5,714 nt of DNA. Origin: Spirochaeta sp. UBA2779. Lineage in GTDB: Bacteria > Spirochaetota > Spirochaetia > DSM-2461. The notes under the pieces are model-generated. The model worked only from the letters and a program-made list of their open reading frames with translations, made no database searches and was not told the DNA's origin. Of this stretch, positions 1-5,714 are shown piece after piece. The stretch is taken from assembly GCA_002352375.1 (NCBI GenBank), contig DEIH01000159.1:9216-14929 (forward strand). Reading direction: 5' to 3'. Each line of letters starts with the position of its first letter. Within the stretch, counting starts at the first letter, position 1. The translations under genes were made by a program, and so were the position numbers.

Positions 1-731
1 GGTCTACGGGTTCTTTCAAGAGCGGTGTTCCATAAAAGAAATGTAATACCCATCTCAAAGAGGCCCACCCAGATAACGGATATCCAACCGACAGGACTTG
101 AAGGAACAACCCGTCCCCCTACTATCCAAAGCACCGCGAGAACAATCAATGCCGTACTGAAACTGATAAACAGTCTCAACGTTCCCTCTATAAGAATCCG
201 GGTGCCTGCGAGCCATGAGAACGCCCAGATAATTCCGCTTCCCAGAGCCAGGGCGATACCCGCCGAGTTCAGTTTATCAAGGCTGTCTCCGGGGCGATGG
301 GCAATCAGCACAACTCCGACAAGGCTGATAATTAACCCGAGAAGGTCCCTTCCCGTCGGCTTTTTCCCTGATATGGGAGCAGCCAGAAGAGCCAGAAACA
401 GGGGCCATGTGTAGTTTAAAGGCTGAGCAGTCTGGGCGGGGAGTTTGTTATAGGCGGCAAAGAGAATCCAGTAATAGGCCAGAGGATTCAGTAAACCCAG
501 GGCTGCAGAATATACAACAGAACGCCGGGATGCGGTAAATTGAAACTTAAAACCCTGCCTGATGAGCAAAACAGTACCAAGACTTAACCAGGAAAAAAAT
601 ACAGCTATAGAAACCAGATTCAGGGGTGTCAGTTCCCTTAATACCAGTTTGAATGCCACTGCAACAGTCGACCAGAGAGCAATAGCCCCTGCAGCAGGGA
701 TGTAAGCCCGACGTTCCTCACTAACTCTCAT
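1..731 (-). CDS. EamA/DMT-family membrane transporter, C-terminus cut by window edge
   Basis: The reading frame starts at ATG 731-729 and stays open for 243 codons to the left edge. Family members are usually near 290-300 residues, so roughly the last 50 are missing. The protein is very hydrophobic, with about eight visible membrane segments near residues 12-29, 38-57, 71-89, 102-119, 129-145, 157-175, 184-204 and 215-233. It shows the two-repeat EamA layout: repeat 1 at about 13-145, and repeat 2 from about 155, containing GIIWAFSWLAGTR (166-178) and FEMGITFLLWNTALE (225-239), both typical of the second repeat. These are inner-membrane carriers of the drug/metabolite transporter superfamily; the substrate cannot be read from sequence. 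The start codon overlaps the stop of the upstream methyltransferase gene as ATGA and no clear Shine-Dalgarno site precedes it, which suggests translation by re-initiation. Family call is firm; function is open. Confidence 0.88.
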   Translation of the reverse strand, partial: MRVSEERRAYIPAAGAIALWSTVAVAFKLVLRELTPLNLVSIAVFFSWLSLGTVLLIRQGFKFQFTASRRSVVYSAALGLLNPLAYYWILFAAYNKLPAQTAQPLNYTWPLFLALLAAPISGKKPTGRDLLGLIISLVGVVLIAHRPGDSLDKLNSAGIALALGSGIIWAFSWLAGTRILIEGTLRLFISFSTALIVLAVLWIVGGRVVPSSPVGWISVIWVGLFEMGITFLLWNTALERTRR

Positions 732-1444
732 GACTGTTTAAGATACTGAAGTTTCCGGAATACTTTTTCCATATGCCGGGCTTCTCTTATACTTAAAGCC
801 GACCGTGCCAGCATGTCCCTGAAGTAGCGATCGGTATGAAAACGGTCCGCCGCTTTGAAATAGTTCATCGCATCCAGTGAATCATGAATCACCTGTACCA
901 GATTATCCAGCTCCTCCCGGGAAATCGGGTTATAGGCTCCGGTATGCTCCCCTATGGACTTCCGGTAAAACACCGAGGTGACGATCTGCACTGCATGAGA
1001 AAGGTTCAATGACGGAAACTCCGGAGAGCTGGGAATGTGACAGGCGATATTGCAGAGATTCAACTCGTTATCATCAAGACCGGTCCGTTCATTCCCGAAC
1101 ACCAGGGCGGTAATACCACTTTCCAGAGCTGCAGACTTTTCGGCTAGCTCCTCTGGTAGAACACTGAACCATTTCCGCTTGGCACCCCGTCTTCGGGTGA
1201 TGCCTGCCGATAGAGCCGTATCCTCAAGGGCCTCTTCCAGGCTGTTGGTAACTACCGCATTTTCATAGATATCCCGGGCATGTATTGCCATTTTAAAAAC
1301 TTCATCATTATCGAAAATTGCGGGAGATACCAGGTACAGTTCTGTGAGGCCCATGGACTTCATGGCACGGCAGACCGCCCCCACATTAAGCTCCCCTTCC
1401 GGACGGCAGAGGACTACCCGGACCCGGTTCAGCCAATTATCCAA
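728..1444 (-). CDS. TrmJ-like SPOUT RNA 2'-O-methyltransferase (TrmH/SpoU superfamily)
   Basis: Predicted cytoplasmic enzyme transferring a methyl group from S-adenosylmethionine to a ribose 2'-OH in RNA. TrmJ acts on position 32 of tRNA, but this family also includes enzymes with other targets. All three SPOUT motifs are visible (numbering from the TTG start, 238 residues): motif 1 LNVGAVCRAMKSMGL (19-33, with N20 and R26), motif 2 LVFGNERTGL (114-123), and motif 3 IPSSPEFPSLNLSHAVQIV (137-155), the trefoil-knot SAM site. A charged helical tail (about 177-238) resembles the TrmJ C-terminal region. I chose TTG 1444-1442 because GGAAG lies 6 nt upstream and the N-terminus then matches the usual TrmJ length. 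The alternative ATG at 1474 adds ten residues without family resemblance and has no well-spaced ribosome site. It overlaps the phosphatase gene by 8 nt and the EamA gene by 4 nt. Family is sure; the exact RNA target and the start are less so. Confidence 0.9.
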   Translation of the reverse strand: MDNWLNRVRVVLCRPEGELNVGAVCRAMKSMGLTELYLVSPAIFDNDEVFKMAIHARDIYENAVVTNSLEEALEDTALSAGITRRRGAKRKWFSVLPEELAEKSAALESGITALVFGNERTGLDDNELNLCNIACHIPSSPEFPSLNLSHAVQIVTSVFYRKSIGEHTGAYNPISREELDNLVQVIHDSLDAMNYFKAADRFHTDRYFRDMLARSALSIREARHMEKVFRKLQYLKQS

Positions 1445-2240
1445 GCATAGCTTCCATAACGAGAGCAGCTCCATCTTCTTCGGCGCTTAAAGCAATCCTA
1501 TCCGAGGGAAACAGGGTTTTCATCTTATCCGAGGCGCCCCCCATAACCCATGCCTCACCGGCAGCCTGAAGAAGAGCCAGGTCGTTCCACCCGTCCCCCA
1601 TGGCTGCCGAACTTCCAGGATTAATTCCGTGGATTCGGCATACTTCCACCAGTCCCCTGCCCTTATCAACATTCCCGCCCATAAATTCCAGAAAGCGCGG
1701 ATCTGAATAGGTTGCACTGAGCTTATCAGAGGAAAATCGTTTTTCAAATTTCGCTTTGAGAGTCTCAAGCAACTCATGTTCTGAAAAAATAATCATTTTG
1801 GTGAAATCCAGCTTATCCAGACTGTTGAAATCAACTGACCCGCTGGGAATCTTCACACGGCTGATATAAGCTTCAACCTCCGGGCCATTTTTCTCATAGA
1901 GGAGCTTTGAATGCCGGTACCCTACCATTTCCATATTCCGGGCTCTTGCCTCGGTGATGGCGGCCCGGCTGACTTCATCCCCCAGATCCTGTTCAAAAAC
2001 AACGTTTCCCTCAGGGCCTTCAACAATCATGGCCCCGTTGTAACAGATTGTAGGACCTTTCAGTCCCATCCTGTCATAAAGAGGTTTCAAAGACTCCCAG
2101 CTGCGTCCGGTAGCCAGACAGACAAGAGTACCTGCAGCTCTCAGCGCCTGGATAGCCTCGGCAACACTGGGGGACATACTGTGATCCGCTTTAAGAATGG
2201 TTCCGTCAATATCCAGAAAAAGGGCTTCAGGCCTGTGCAC
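1437..2240 (-). CDS. Cof-type HAD-superfamily phosphatase (class IIB)
   Basis: Predicted soluble Mg2+-dependent phosphohydrolase of the Cof/YidA group, whose members dephosphorylate sugar phosphates, nucleotides, FMN or pyridoxal phosphate; the substrate here is unknown. Numbered from the GTG start (267 residues, a normal family length), the four HAD motifs are complete: DIDGT at 10-14 with nucleophile D10 and acid/base D12, T44 in LATGR (42-46), K193 in VDKGRG (191-196), and GDGWND (215-220) with the metal-binding aspartates D216 and D220. The region between T44 and K193 (about 80-185) is the C2-type cap that sets substrate choice. GTG 2240-2238 is preferred because AGGAG sits 8 nt upstream. 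Starts at ATG 2303 or 2270 would add 21 or 10 residues with no good ribosome site and would enlarge the overlap with the permease gene. At GTG the overlap is 14 nt. Probably co-transcribed and translationally coupled. Confidence 0.92.
   Translation of the reverse strand: MHRPEALFLDIDGTILKADHSMSPSVAEAIQALRAAGTLVCLATGRSWESLKPLYDRMGLKGPTICYNGAMIVEGPEGNVVFEQDLGDEVSRAAITEARARNMEMVGYRHSKLLYEKNGPEVEAYISRVKIPSGSVDFNSLDKLDFTKMIIFSEHELLETLKAKFEKRFSSDKLSATYSDPRFLEFMGGNVDKGRGLVEVCRIHGINPGSSAAMGDGWNDLALLQAAGEAWVMGGASDKMKTLFPSDRIALSAEEDGAALVMEAMLG
1451..1455 (-). promoter_or_regulatory. Ribosome binding site supporting the TTG start of the methyltransferase
   Basis: On the minus strand this reads GGAAG, 6 nt before TTG 1444-1442, inside the last codons of the phosphatase gene. 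It supports the shorter product over the ATG start at 1474, which has only a GAAG run directly abutting it. Confidence 0.5.
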
Positions 2241-4368
2241 TGTGCTTACTCCTGAGGATTTGCTGCCCATAGAGCAGCCCGTAGATAACCAGAACAACGA
2301 CACCTACCAGAACAGTGGTTCCCCGGCCCTCGGCAGCTGAAGACCCGCCAATCATCGGATTTATTACTTTTTGAGCAATAAACCCAGGCATGAGAAGTCC
2401 GAAACTGATTCCTGCCAGAACAAAATACTCCCACCACTTAAGTGCAGTCCTGATATAGCCCTGAGTGAGAGATGCAAAGGCAAACATGGCCAGCATGGCT
2501 GTCAGGAATACCCAGATGGCGTAAAGGGGACTATGAACCTGAAAAAGAAGGAGGTCGGTGTTGAACATGAAAATAAAAGGCAGTATAGCCGTCCTGATAT
2601 CATAACTGAATCCTTGAATCCCTGTTTTAATGGGATCTGACTTGGCAATGGCAGCAGCAGCGTAAGCTGCCAGACCTACCGGAGGAGTATCATCGGCCAG
2701 TATCCCGAAAAAGAAGACAAACAGATGGGCTGCAATTATGGGGAAAACCACCCCGCTGCCCACCCCGAGTTCCAGAATAACCGGTGCCGTCAGTGCCGCC
2801 ATAACAATATAGGTTGCAGTGGTAGGGAGTCCCATTCCCAGAATCAGGGATGCAATAGCGGTAATAACAAGGATAAGGAAAAAGTTCCCTCCAGCCAGGA
2901 ATTCAATGGCTTCGGTAATTATCCCTCCCAGACCGAATGTAACAACACCGACGATAATACCGGCAGCGGCTACAGCCACACCGATACCCATCATGTTCTT
3001 TCCACCGGCTACCAGAGCTTCCCAGATCTGCATCAGAGATTTTCTTACAGCTCCCTTCCAACCGATTTTCAGACCTTTTTCACTCTTATATGCTTTCCAG
3101 AGATTTTCCAGGGGAATCAGAATGGCAAGAGCAATGATAGCTCTGAAAGCCGCCAATGCCGGAGAGTTCCGAAACACCACCAGAGAGACAATAAGAAATA
3201 TCACAGGGATAAGAAAATGAAGTCCGCTTTTCAATGTGGGGAAGAATCGGGGCAACTCCGATTTCGGCAAACCTTCTATACCCAGTTTGGAGGCTTCAAG
3301 GTGAACGATATACAAAAGGGCGATATAACTGATAACCGCCGGAATAAAAGCCGCTCTAATCACCTCAATGTAGGGAACATTCACCGTCTCGGCAATAATA
3401 AAAGCCGCAGCTCCCATTATGGGAGGCATCAGCTGACCGTTGGTGGATACCGCAACTTCTACCGCACCGGCTTTATAGTCAGGATAACCCACTTTTTTCA
3501 TCAGAGGGATGGTGAATGTTCCGGTTGTTACCGTGTTGGCAATACTCGATCCGGAAACCATACCGGTAAGGCCGCTGGCCAGAACCGCCGCTTTGGCCGG
3601 CCCGCCTTTGAACCGGCCCATCAGACTGAAGGCCAGATCGACAAAATACTTACCGGCACCAGCCTTATCCAGCAATGCACCGAACAGGACAAACAGGAAG
3701 ACAATATTCGCCGAAACATAGAGAGGAACACCGAAGATACCTTCGGTGGACATCGTCATTTTACTGATGTACTTGGTGAGGGACACGCTTTTGAAACTGA
3801 AAGCCAGAGGCATTCTGGCAGCGGTAAAGCTGTAGAGGATGAAGATGCCTGCAACAACAGCCAGCGCCGGTCCCAGGGAACGGCGTGCCGCTTCAAGGAG
3901 AAGAATTGTCAGAACAACACCGAAAACGATATCCCTGAGAATGGGACGCCCCTGCCGGGTTTCAATACCCGAATATCCGGGATTCATATTGGCCATAATC
4001 AATTCAAAAGCGATGTAGAACGCTGCAGCTCCAGCAACAATAGCTGTCGCGTAATCAAGAATTGTTATTCGATCTTTGGCAGCCAGATACTGCCCAAGTC
4101 TGCCTTTACTGGGTTTTTTCAGCATAGGATGTGTCAGAAATACCAGGACAATGGCAAATGTAAGGTGGATGGATCTTACAATCGTACTGTCCAGAAGAAT
4201 AACACTTGGCAGCATGAGTTGGAATATCGACCAAATAGCAGCAATGCCGGGTATCAGCCATTTACCGACACCTTCATCCAGGTGGCGGGTTCCGCCTTCA
4301 GCATCATCTGCAATCCGCTGAGCTTCGGCAAGACTTTCTTCGTCCGGAGTTTCGAGTTCTTCAATCAT
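2227..4368 (-). CDS. TRAP transporter permease, fused small and large subunits (TAXI-type, 4TM/12TM)
   Basis: Inner-membrane secondary transporter that takes substrate from the neighbouring TAXI binding protein, normally driven by a sodium or proton gradient. It is 713 residues long and fuses a DctQ-like N-terminal part to a DctM-like part. After a hydrophilic acidic stretch (1-35), membrane segments lie near 37-59, 65-80, 103-126 and 143-160, with more hydrophobic stretches through 166-180 and 212-235 onward. DctM-family signatures are clear: GMVSGSSIANTVTTGTF (269-285), STNGQLMPPIMGAAAF (308-323), ILGMGLPTTATY (509-520) and DDTPPVGLAAYA (559-570). The tail (about 588-713) adds three hydrophobic segments. 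ATG 4368 is preferred because GGAAG lies 6 nt before it; ATG 4374 (two residues longer) abuts that site and is less likely. It lies 159 nt after the binding-protein gene. Its substrate is not evident; characterised TAXI systems include glutamate-type ligands. Confidence 0.95.
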   Translation of the reverse strand: MIEELETPDEESLAEAQRIADDAEGGTRHLDEGVGKWLIPGIAAIWSIFQLMLPSVILLDSTIVRSIHLTFAIVLVFLTHPMLKKPSKGRLGQYLAAKDRITILDYATAIVAGAAAFYIAFELIMANMNPGYSGIETRQGRPILRDIVFGVVLTILLLEAARRSLGPALAVVAGIFILYSFTAARMPLAFSFKSVSLTKYISKMTMSTEGIFGVPLYVSANIVFLFVLFGALLDKAGAGKYFVDLAFSLMGRFKGGPAKAAVLASGLTGMVSGSSIANTVTTGTFTIPLMKKVGYPDYKAGAVEVAVSTNGQLMPPIMGAAAFIIAETVNVPYIEVIRAAFIPAVISYIALLYIVHLEASKLGIEGLPKSELPRFFPTLKSGLHFLIPVIFLIVSLVVFRNSPALAAFRAIIALAILIPLENLWKAYKSEKGLKIGWKGAVRKSLMQIWEALVAGGKNMMGIGVAVAAAGIIVGVVTFGLGGIITEAIEFLAGGNFFLILVITAIASLILGMGLPTTATYIVMAALTAPVILELGVGSGVVFPIIAAHLFVFFFGILADDTPPVGLAAYAAAAIAKSDPIKTGIQGFSYDIRTAILPFIFMFNTDLLLFQVHSPLYAIWVFLTAMLAMFAFASLTQGYIRTALKWWEYFVLAGISFGLLMPGFIAQKVINPMIGGSSAAEGRGTTVLVGVVVLVIYGLLYGQQILRSKHSAQA
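2249..2253 (-). promoter_or_regulatory. Ribosome binding site deciding the GTG start of the phosphatase
   Basis: On the minus strand this reads AGGAG, 8 nt before GTG 2240-2238, and lies inside the 3' end of the permease gene. Ribosomes finishing the permease pass right over it, so the phosphatase is probably translationally coupled. The upstream ATG codons at 2270 and 2303 lack a comparable site. Confidence 0.7.
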
Positions 4369-4374
4369 AAGCAT

Positions 4375-4379
4375 CTTCC
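4375..4379 (-). promoter_or_regulatory. Ribosome binding site deciding the permease start
   Basis: On the minus strand this reads GGAAG. It touches the ATG at 4374 directly, which is too close for use, but lies 6 nt before the in-frame ATG at 4368. This favours the shorter, 713-residue product. The same GGAAG plus 6-nt arrangement precedes the TTG start of the methyltransferase gene. Confidence 0.6.
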
Positions 4380-4422
4380 ATTTAGAAAAGGGGAACAGGA
4401 ATGAAAGGTATGATACCCCAGG

Positions 4423-4473
4423 GTACTTCTCTCACTTCGTTTGGCAATGAGATCCCCGCCCCCCGATAAGTAC
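4423..4473 (-). promoter_or_regulatory. Compound inverted repeat in the permease leader
   Basis: On the minus strand GTACTT (4473-4468) is perfectly complementary to AAGTAC (4428-4423), and inside it TCTCA (4452-4448) pairs with TGAGA (4434-4430) around a 13-nt loop. A G-rich stretch (4465-4453) lies unpaired on one side between the two stems. This could be an mRNA fold just downstream of the terminator-like hairpin and about 55 nt before the permease start. Its role is unknown, and short stems of this kind can arise by chance. Confidence 0.35.
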
Positions 4474-4511
4474 AAAAACAATTAACCGGGGCTGTAATGT
4501 TTACCGCCCCG
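4472..4511 (-). terminator. Terminator-like stem-loop between binding protein and permease (probable attenuator)
   Basis: Read on the minus strand, 4511-4506 pairs with 4492-4487 (CGGGGC with GCCCCG, six base pairs), then one mismatch, then four further pairs (4504-4501 with 4497-4494) closing a 3-nt loop. A T-rich tract, TTAATTGTTTTTG, follows. The stem starts 17 nt after the stop codon of the binding-protein gene. The shape is that of a factor-independent terminator with an imperfect U-tract. Because the permease follows in the same direction with no obvious strong promoter of its own, it more likely causes partial termination or protects the upstream mRNA from 3' decay, giving more binding protein than permease. 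Confidence 0.65.
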
Positions 4512-4527
4512 ATTGTAATCTCTCCGG

Positions 4528-5526
4528 CTACTGAATAAGGCCAACCTCTTTGAAGTACTTCTTTGCACCCGGGTGCAGAGGAGCGGAAAGACCATCAAGC
4601 ATATTCTCTTTGGTAAGAACGCTGTATGCCGGATGCAGAGCTTTGAAATCATCAAGGTTGTCAAAAACTTCTTTCACAATGGCGTAAACTACATCATCGG
4701 AAACATCGGCAGAAGTACACAGTGTAGCCTTTACACCGAATGTATTAACATCACCGTCATTGGTAGCACCGGGGTAGTTGGAAGCTACGGGAATAACAGA
4801 CTTTGCATAATAGGGGTATTCAGCAACAAGAGCCTCTACAGCAGCGCCTTCGATGGGTACGAAATGTACTTTTTTGGTTCCCGAGGTGGCCTCTTTGAAT
4901 GAGCCGTTGGGATGACCGACAGTGTAAAAATAAGCATCAATACGGCCGTCCTGGAGCATACCTGCAGCTTCAGCGGCTTTAAGCCCCTCAGCTTTGATAT
5001 CAGTATCAGGATTGATACCGGCTGCCGTAAGAATATCAGAGGCATTACCACGCTGACCGGATCCGGGATTTCCGATATTCACGGTTTTTCCCTTCAGATC
5101 TTCAAGTGACATGATGCCTGAGTCATCGGAAGCCAGCAGAGAGACAGATTCAGGATGAATGGAAAATACAGCCCGGAGCTTCTTCTGAGGATCGCCATCC
5201 CAGTCAGCGGTACCGTTGTAGGCCTGGAACTGACGGTCGGATTGTACAATACCGAACTCAAGATCTCCGGACATGATGGCGTTAACGTTGTAGACCGATC
5301 CTCCTGTGGATTCTACGGTTACCCGGAGATTGTATTCATCGCTCTTCTTGTTCACCATCTTGGAGATGGCGCCGCCGGTGGGATAGTAGACACCGGTAAC
5401 TCCACCGGTACCGATGGTTACAAATTCTCTTCCTCCGGATGTTTCAGCAACATCCTTTTTGCAACCTACTAAACCGAATCCGGCAACCAGGGCCAGAATT
5501 AACAGAACTGATAAAACTTTTTTCAT
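4528..5526 (-). CDS. TAXI-family TRAP transporter solute-binding lipoprotein
   Basis: Extracytoplasmic binding protein that captures a solute and delivers it to the fused TRAP permease encoded next. It has 332 residues, a normal length for the family. Residues 1-22 are a lipoprotein signal: two lysines, a hydrophobic core, then lipobox LVGC with C22 as the lipidation site. The mature part opens with VTIGTGGVTGVYYPTGGAIS (36-55), the hallmark N-terminal TAXI motif. Other typical pieces are STGGSVYNVNAIMSGDLEFG (73-92), GKTVNIGNPGSGQRGNA (146-162), GRIDAYFYTVGHPNG (194-208) and the C-terminal LHPGAKKYFKEVG (317-329). ATG 5526 is chosen because GGAGGA lies 4 nt upstream and the signal peptide begins there; a longer frame from 5604 would bury the signal peptide. 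It is the first gene of the operon. The Thermus TAXI protein of known structure binds glutamate/glutamine, but the ligand here is not proven. Confidence 0.96.
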   Translation of the reverse strand: MKKVLSVLLILALVAGFGLVGCKKDVAETSGGREFVTIGTGGVTGVYYPTGGAISKMVNKKSDEYNLRVTVESTGGSVYNVNAIMSGDLEFGIVQSDRQFQAYNGTADWDGDPQKKLRAVFSIHPESVSLLASDDSGIMSLEDLKGKTVNIGNPGSGQRGNASDILTAAGINPDTDIKAEGLKAAEAAGMLQDGRIDAYFYTVGHPNGSFKEATSGTKKVHFVPIEGAAVEALVAEYPYYAKSVIPVASNYPGATNDGDVNTFGVKATLCTSADVSDDVVYAIVKEVFDNLDDFKALHPAYSVLTKENMLDGLSAPLHPGAKKYFKEVGLIQ

Positions 5527-5530
5527 ACGT

Positions 5531-5536
5531 TCCTCC
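5531..5536 (-). promoter_or_regulatory. Strong Shine-Dalgarno site of the TAXI binding-protein gene
   Basis: On the minus strand this reads GGAGGA, followed by a 4-nt spacer (ACGT) and ATG. It is the best ribosome binding site in the window and settles the start at 5526 rather than the longer frame opening at 5604. A strong site suits a binding protein, which is usually made in excess of its permease. Confidence 0.85.
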
Positions 5537-5600
5537 GTATAAATTTTATAAAACGACGCATCCTTAGCCGACCGGCAAATGGACACCTTCCCAACAATAG

Positions 5601-5620
5601 TCACCCTTAAATGGGTGTGA
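5601..5620. repeat. Short inverted repeat in the operon leader, possible operator or hairpin
   Basis: CACCC at 5602-5606 and GGGTG at 5613-5617 are perfect inverted copies around the 6-nt AT-rich centre TTAAAT; the outer TCAC and GTGA ends are also complementary, but offset by two bases. It lies roughly 45-65 nt after the predicted transcription start. It could be a protein-binding palindrome or a small RNA hairpin. No regulator gene is present in the window to support either reading. Confidence 0.3.
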
Positions 5621-5670
5621 TACTGGAATTTGAAAGAACAGGCCGAATGAAAAGCCCATCCTCAGCCCTA

Positions 5671-5699
5671 ATGATAAACAATCCTCAGTAAGGACGCAA
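5671..5699 (-). promoter_or_regulatory. Candidate sigma-70 promoter of the operon
   Basis: On the minus strand TTGCGT (5699-5694) is followed by a 17-nt spacer and TATCAT (5676-5671), which match the -35 box at three of six and the -10 box at five of six positions. Transcription would start near 5664, leaving a leader of about 140 nt before the binding-protein gene. An A/T-rich TATAAA closer to the gene (about 5547-5542) lacks a -35 box at a normal distance and is a weaker alternative. Prediction from sequence only. Confidence 0.4.
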
Positions 5700-5714
5700 G
5701 CTGTGGTTATTTCT

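Larger units (their letters stand above)
5527..5714. other. Non-coding upstream region of the transporter operon
   Basis: No protein-coding frame here has a ribosome site or family resemblance. The region holds the predicted promoter (5671-5699), a short inverted repeat (5601-5620), the ribosome binding site (5531-5536), and three copies of a related 8-nt word on the plus strand: ATCCTCAG at 5681-5688 and 5658-5665 and ATCCTTAG at 5560-5567. The right edge cuts the region, so the neighbouring gene is not seen. Confidence 0.6.

Noticed and set aside
25..414. A 129-codon plus-strand frame near the left edge
   Set aside because: It is antisense to the EamA carrier gene, has no recognisable family and no good ribosome site.
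2725..4404. A 559-codon plus-strand frame opposite the permease gene
   Set aside because: Its product is rich in Asn, Gln, Arg, His, Ser and Cys with no domain or membrane pattern, as expected from the antisense of a hydrophobic protein. The minus strand encodes a clear TRAP permease with all family signatures.
4408..4425. Small hairpins around GGTATGATACC and TACCCCAGGGTA before the permease
   Set aside because: The stems are only about four pairs with tiny loops and no T-tract, so they are not separable from chance.
5567..5576. GC-rich palindrome GCCGACCGGC in the operon leader
   Set aside because: The stem is three to four pairs with almost no loop and no conserved context; too weak to call a site.
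5527..5604. N-terminal extension of the TAXI binding protein from ATG 5604
   Set aside because: The extra 26 residues would precede a standard lipoprotein signal peptide, and the strong GGAGGA site points to ATG 5526.
4528..5604. Several plus-strand frames opposite the binding-protein gene (for example 4573-4902 and 5155-5472)
   Set aside because: They are short antisense frames without family resemblance or ribosome sites; the minus-strand gene accounts for the whole stretch.

Overview
The window holds five protein-coding genes, all on the minus strand, and reads from right to left. In order of transcription they are: a TAXI-type TRAP solute-binding lipoprotein (5526-4528), a fused DctQ-DctM TRAP permease (4368-2227), a Cof-type HAD phosphatase (2240-1437), a TrmJ-like SPOUT tRNA/rRNA 2'-O-methyltransferase (1444-728), and an EamA/DMT-family membrane transporter (731 to the left edge, C-terminus cut off). 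There are no tRNA or rRNA genes, insertion sequences or CRISPR arrays that I can see.

The organism is a bacterium with intermediate GC, by eye near 50%, and good Shine-Dalgarno sites. A lipoprotein signal with an L-V-G-C lipobox and a TAXI binding protein paired with a fused permease is common in free-living spirochaetes, delta-proteobacteria and some Firmicutes. I lean weakly toward a marine or halophilic spirochaete. That is an impression, not a demonstrated assignment.

Region by region: 5527-5714 is the upstream region of the operon. It has a plausible sigma-70 promoter, a short inverted repeat, a repeated AT-CCT-CAG-like word and a strong ribosome binding site. The gap 4375-4527 between binding protein and permease holds a GC-rich stem-loop followed by a T-rich tract, and a second compound stem nearer the permease start. 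This looks like the usual arrangement that lets a binding protein be made in excess of its membrane partner. From the permease onward the genes overlap by 14, 8 and 4 nt at the starts I prefer, so the four downstream genes are probably translated as a coupled unit.

Functionally, the binding protein captures a small organic anion or amino-acid-like solute outside the inner membrane and delivers it to the 713-residue secondary transporter. The phosphatase, RNA methyltransferase and EamA exporter/importer are probably co-transcribed. Nothing in their sequences shows that they act in the same pathway, and the linkage may be simple operon packing. I see no convincing evidence of a new biological system here. 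The most worthwhile leads are the RNA structures in the 153-nt gap, the repeats upstream of the operon and the C-terminal tail of the permease.
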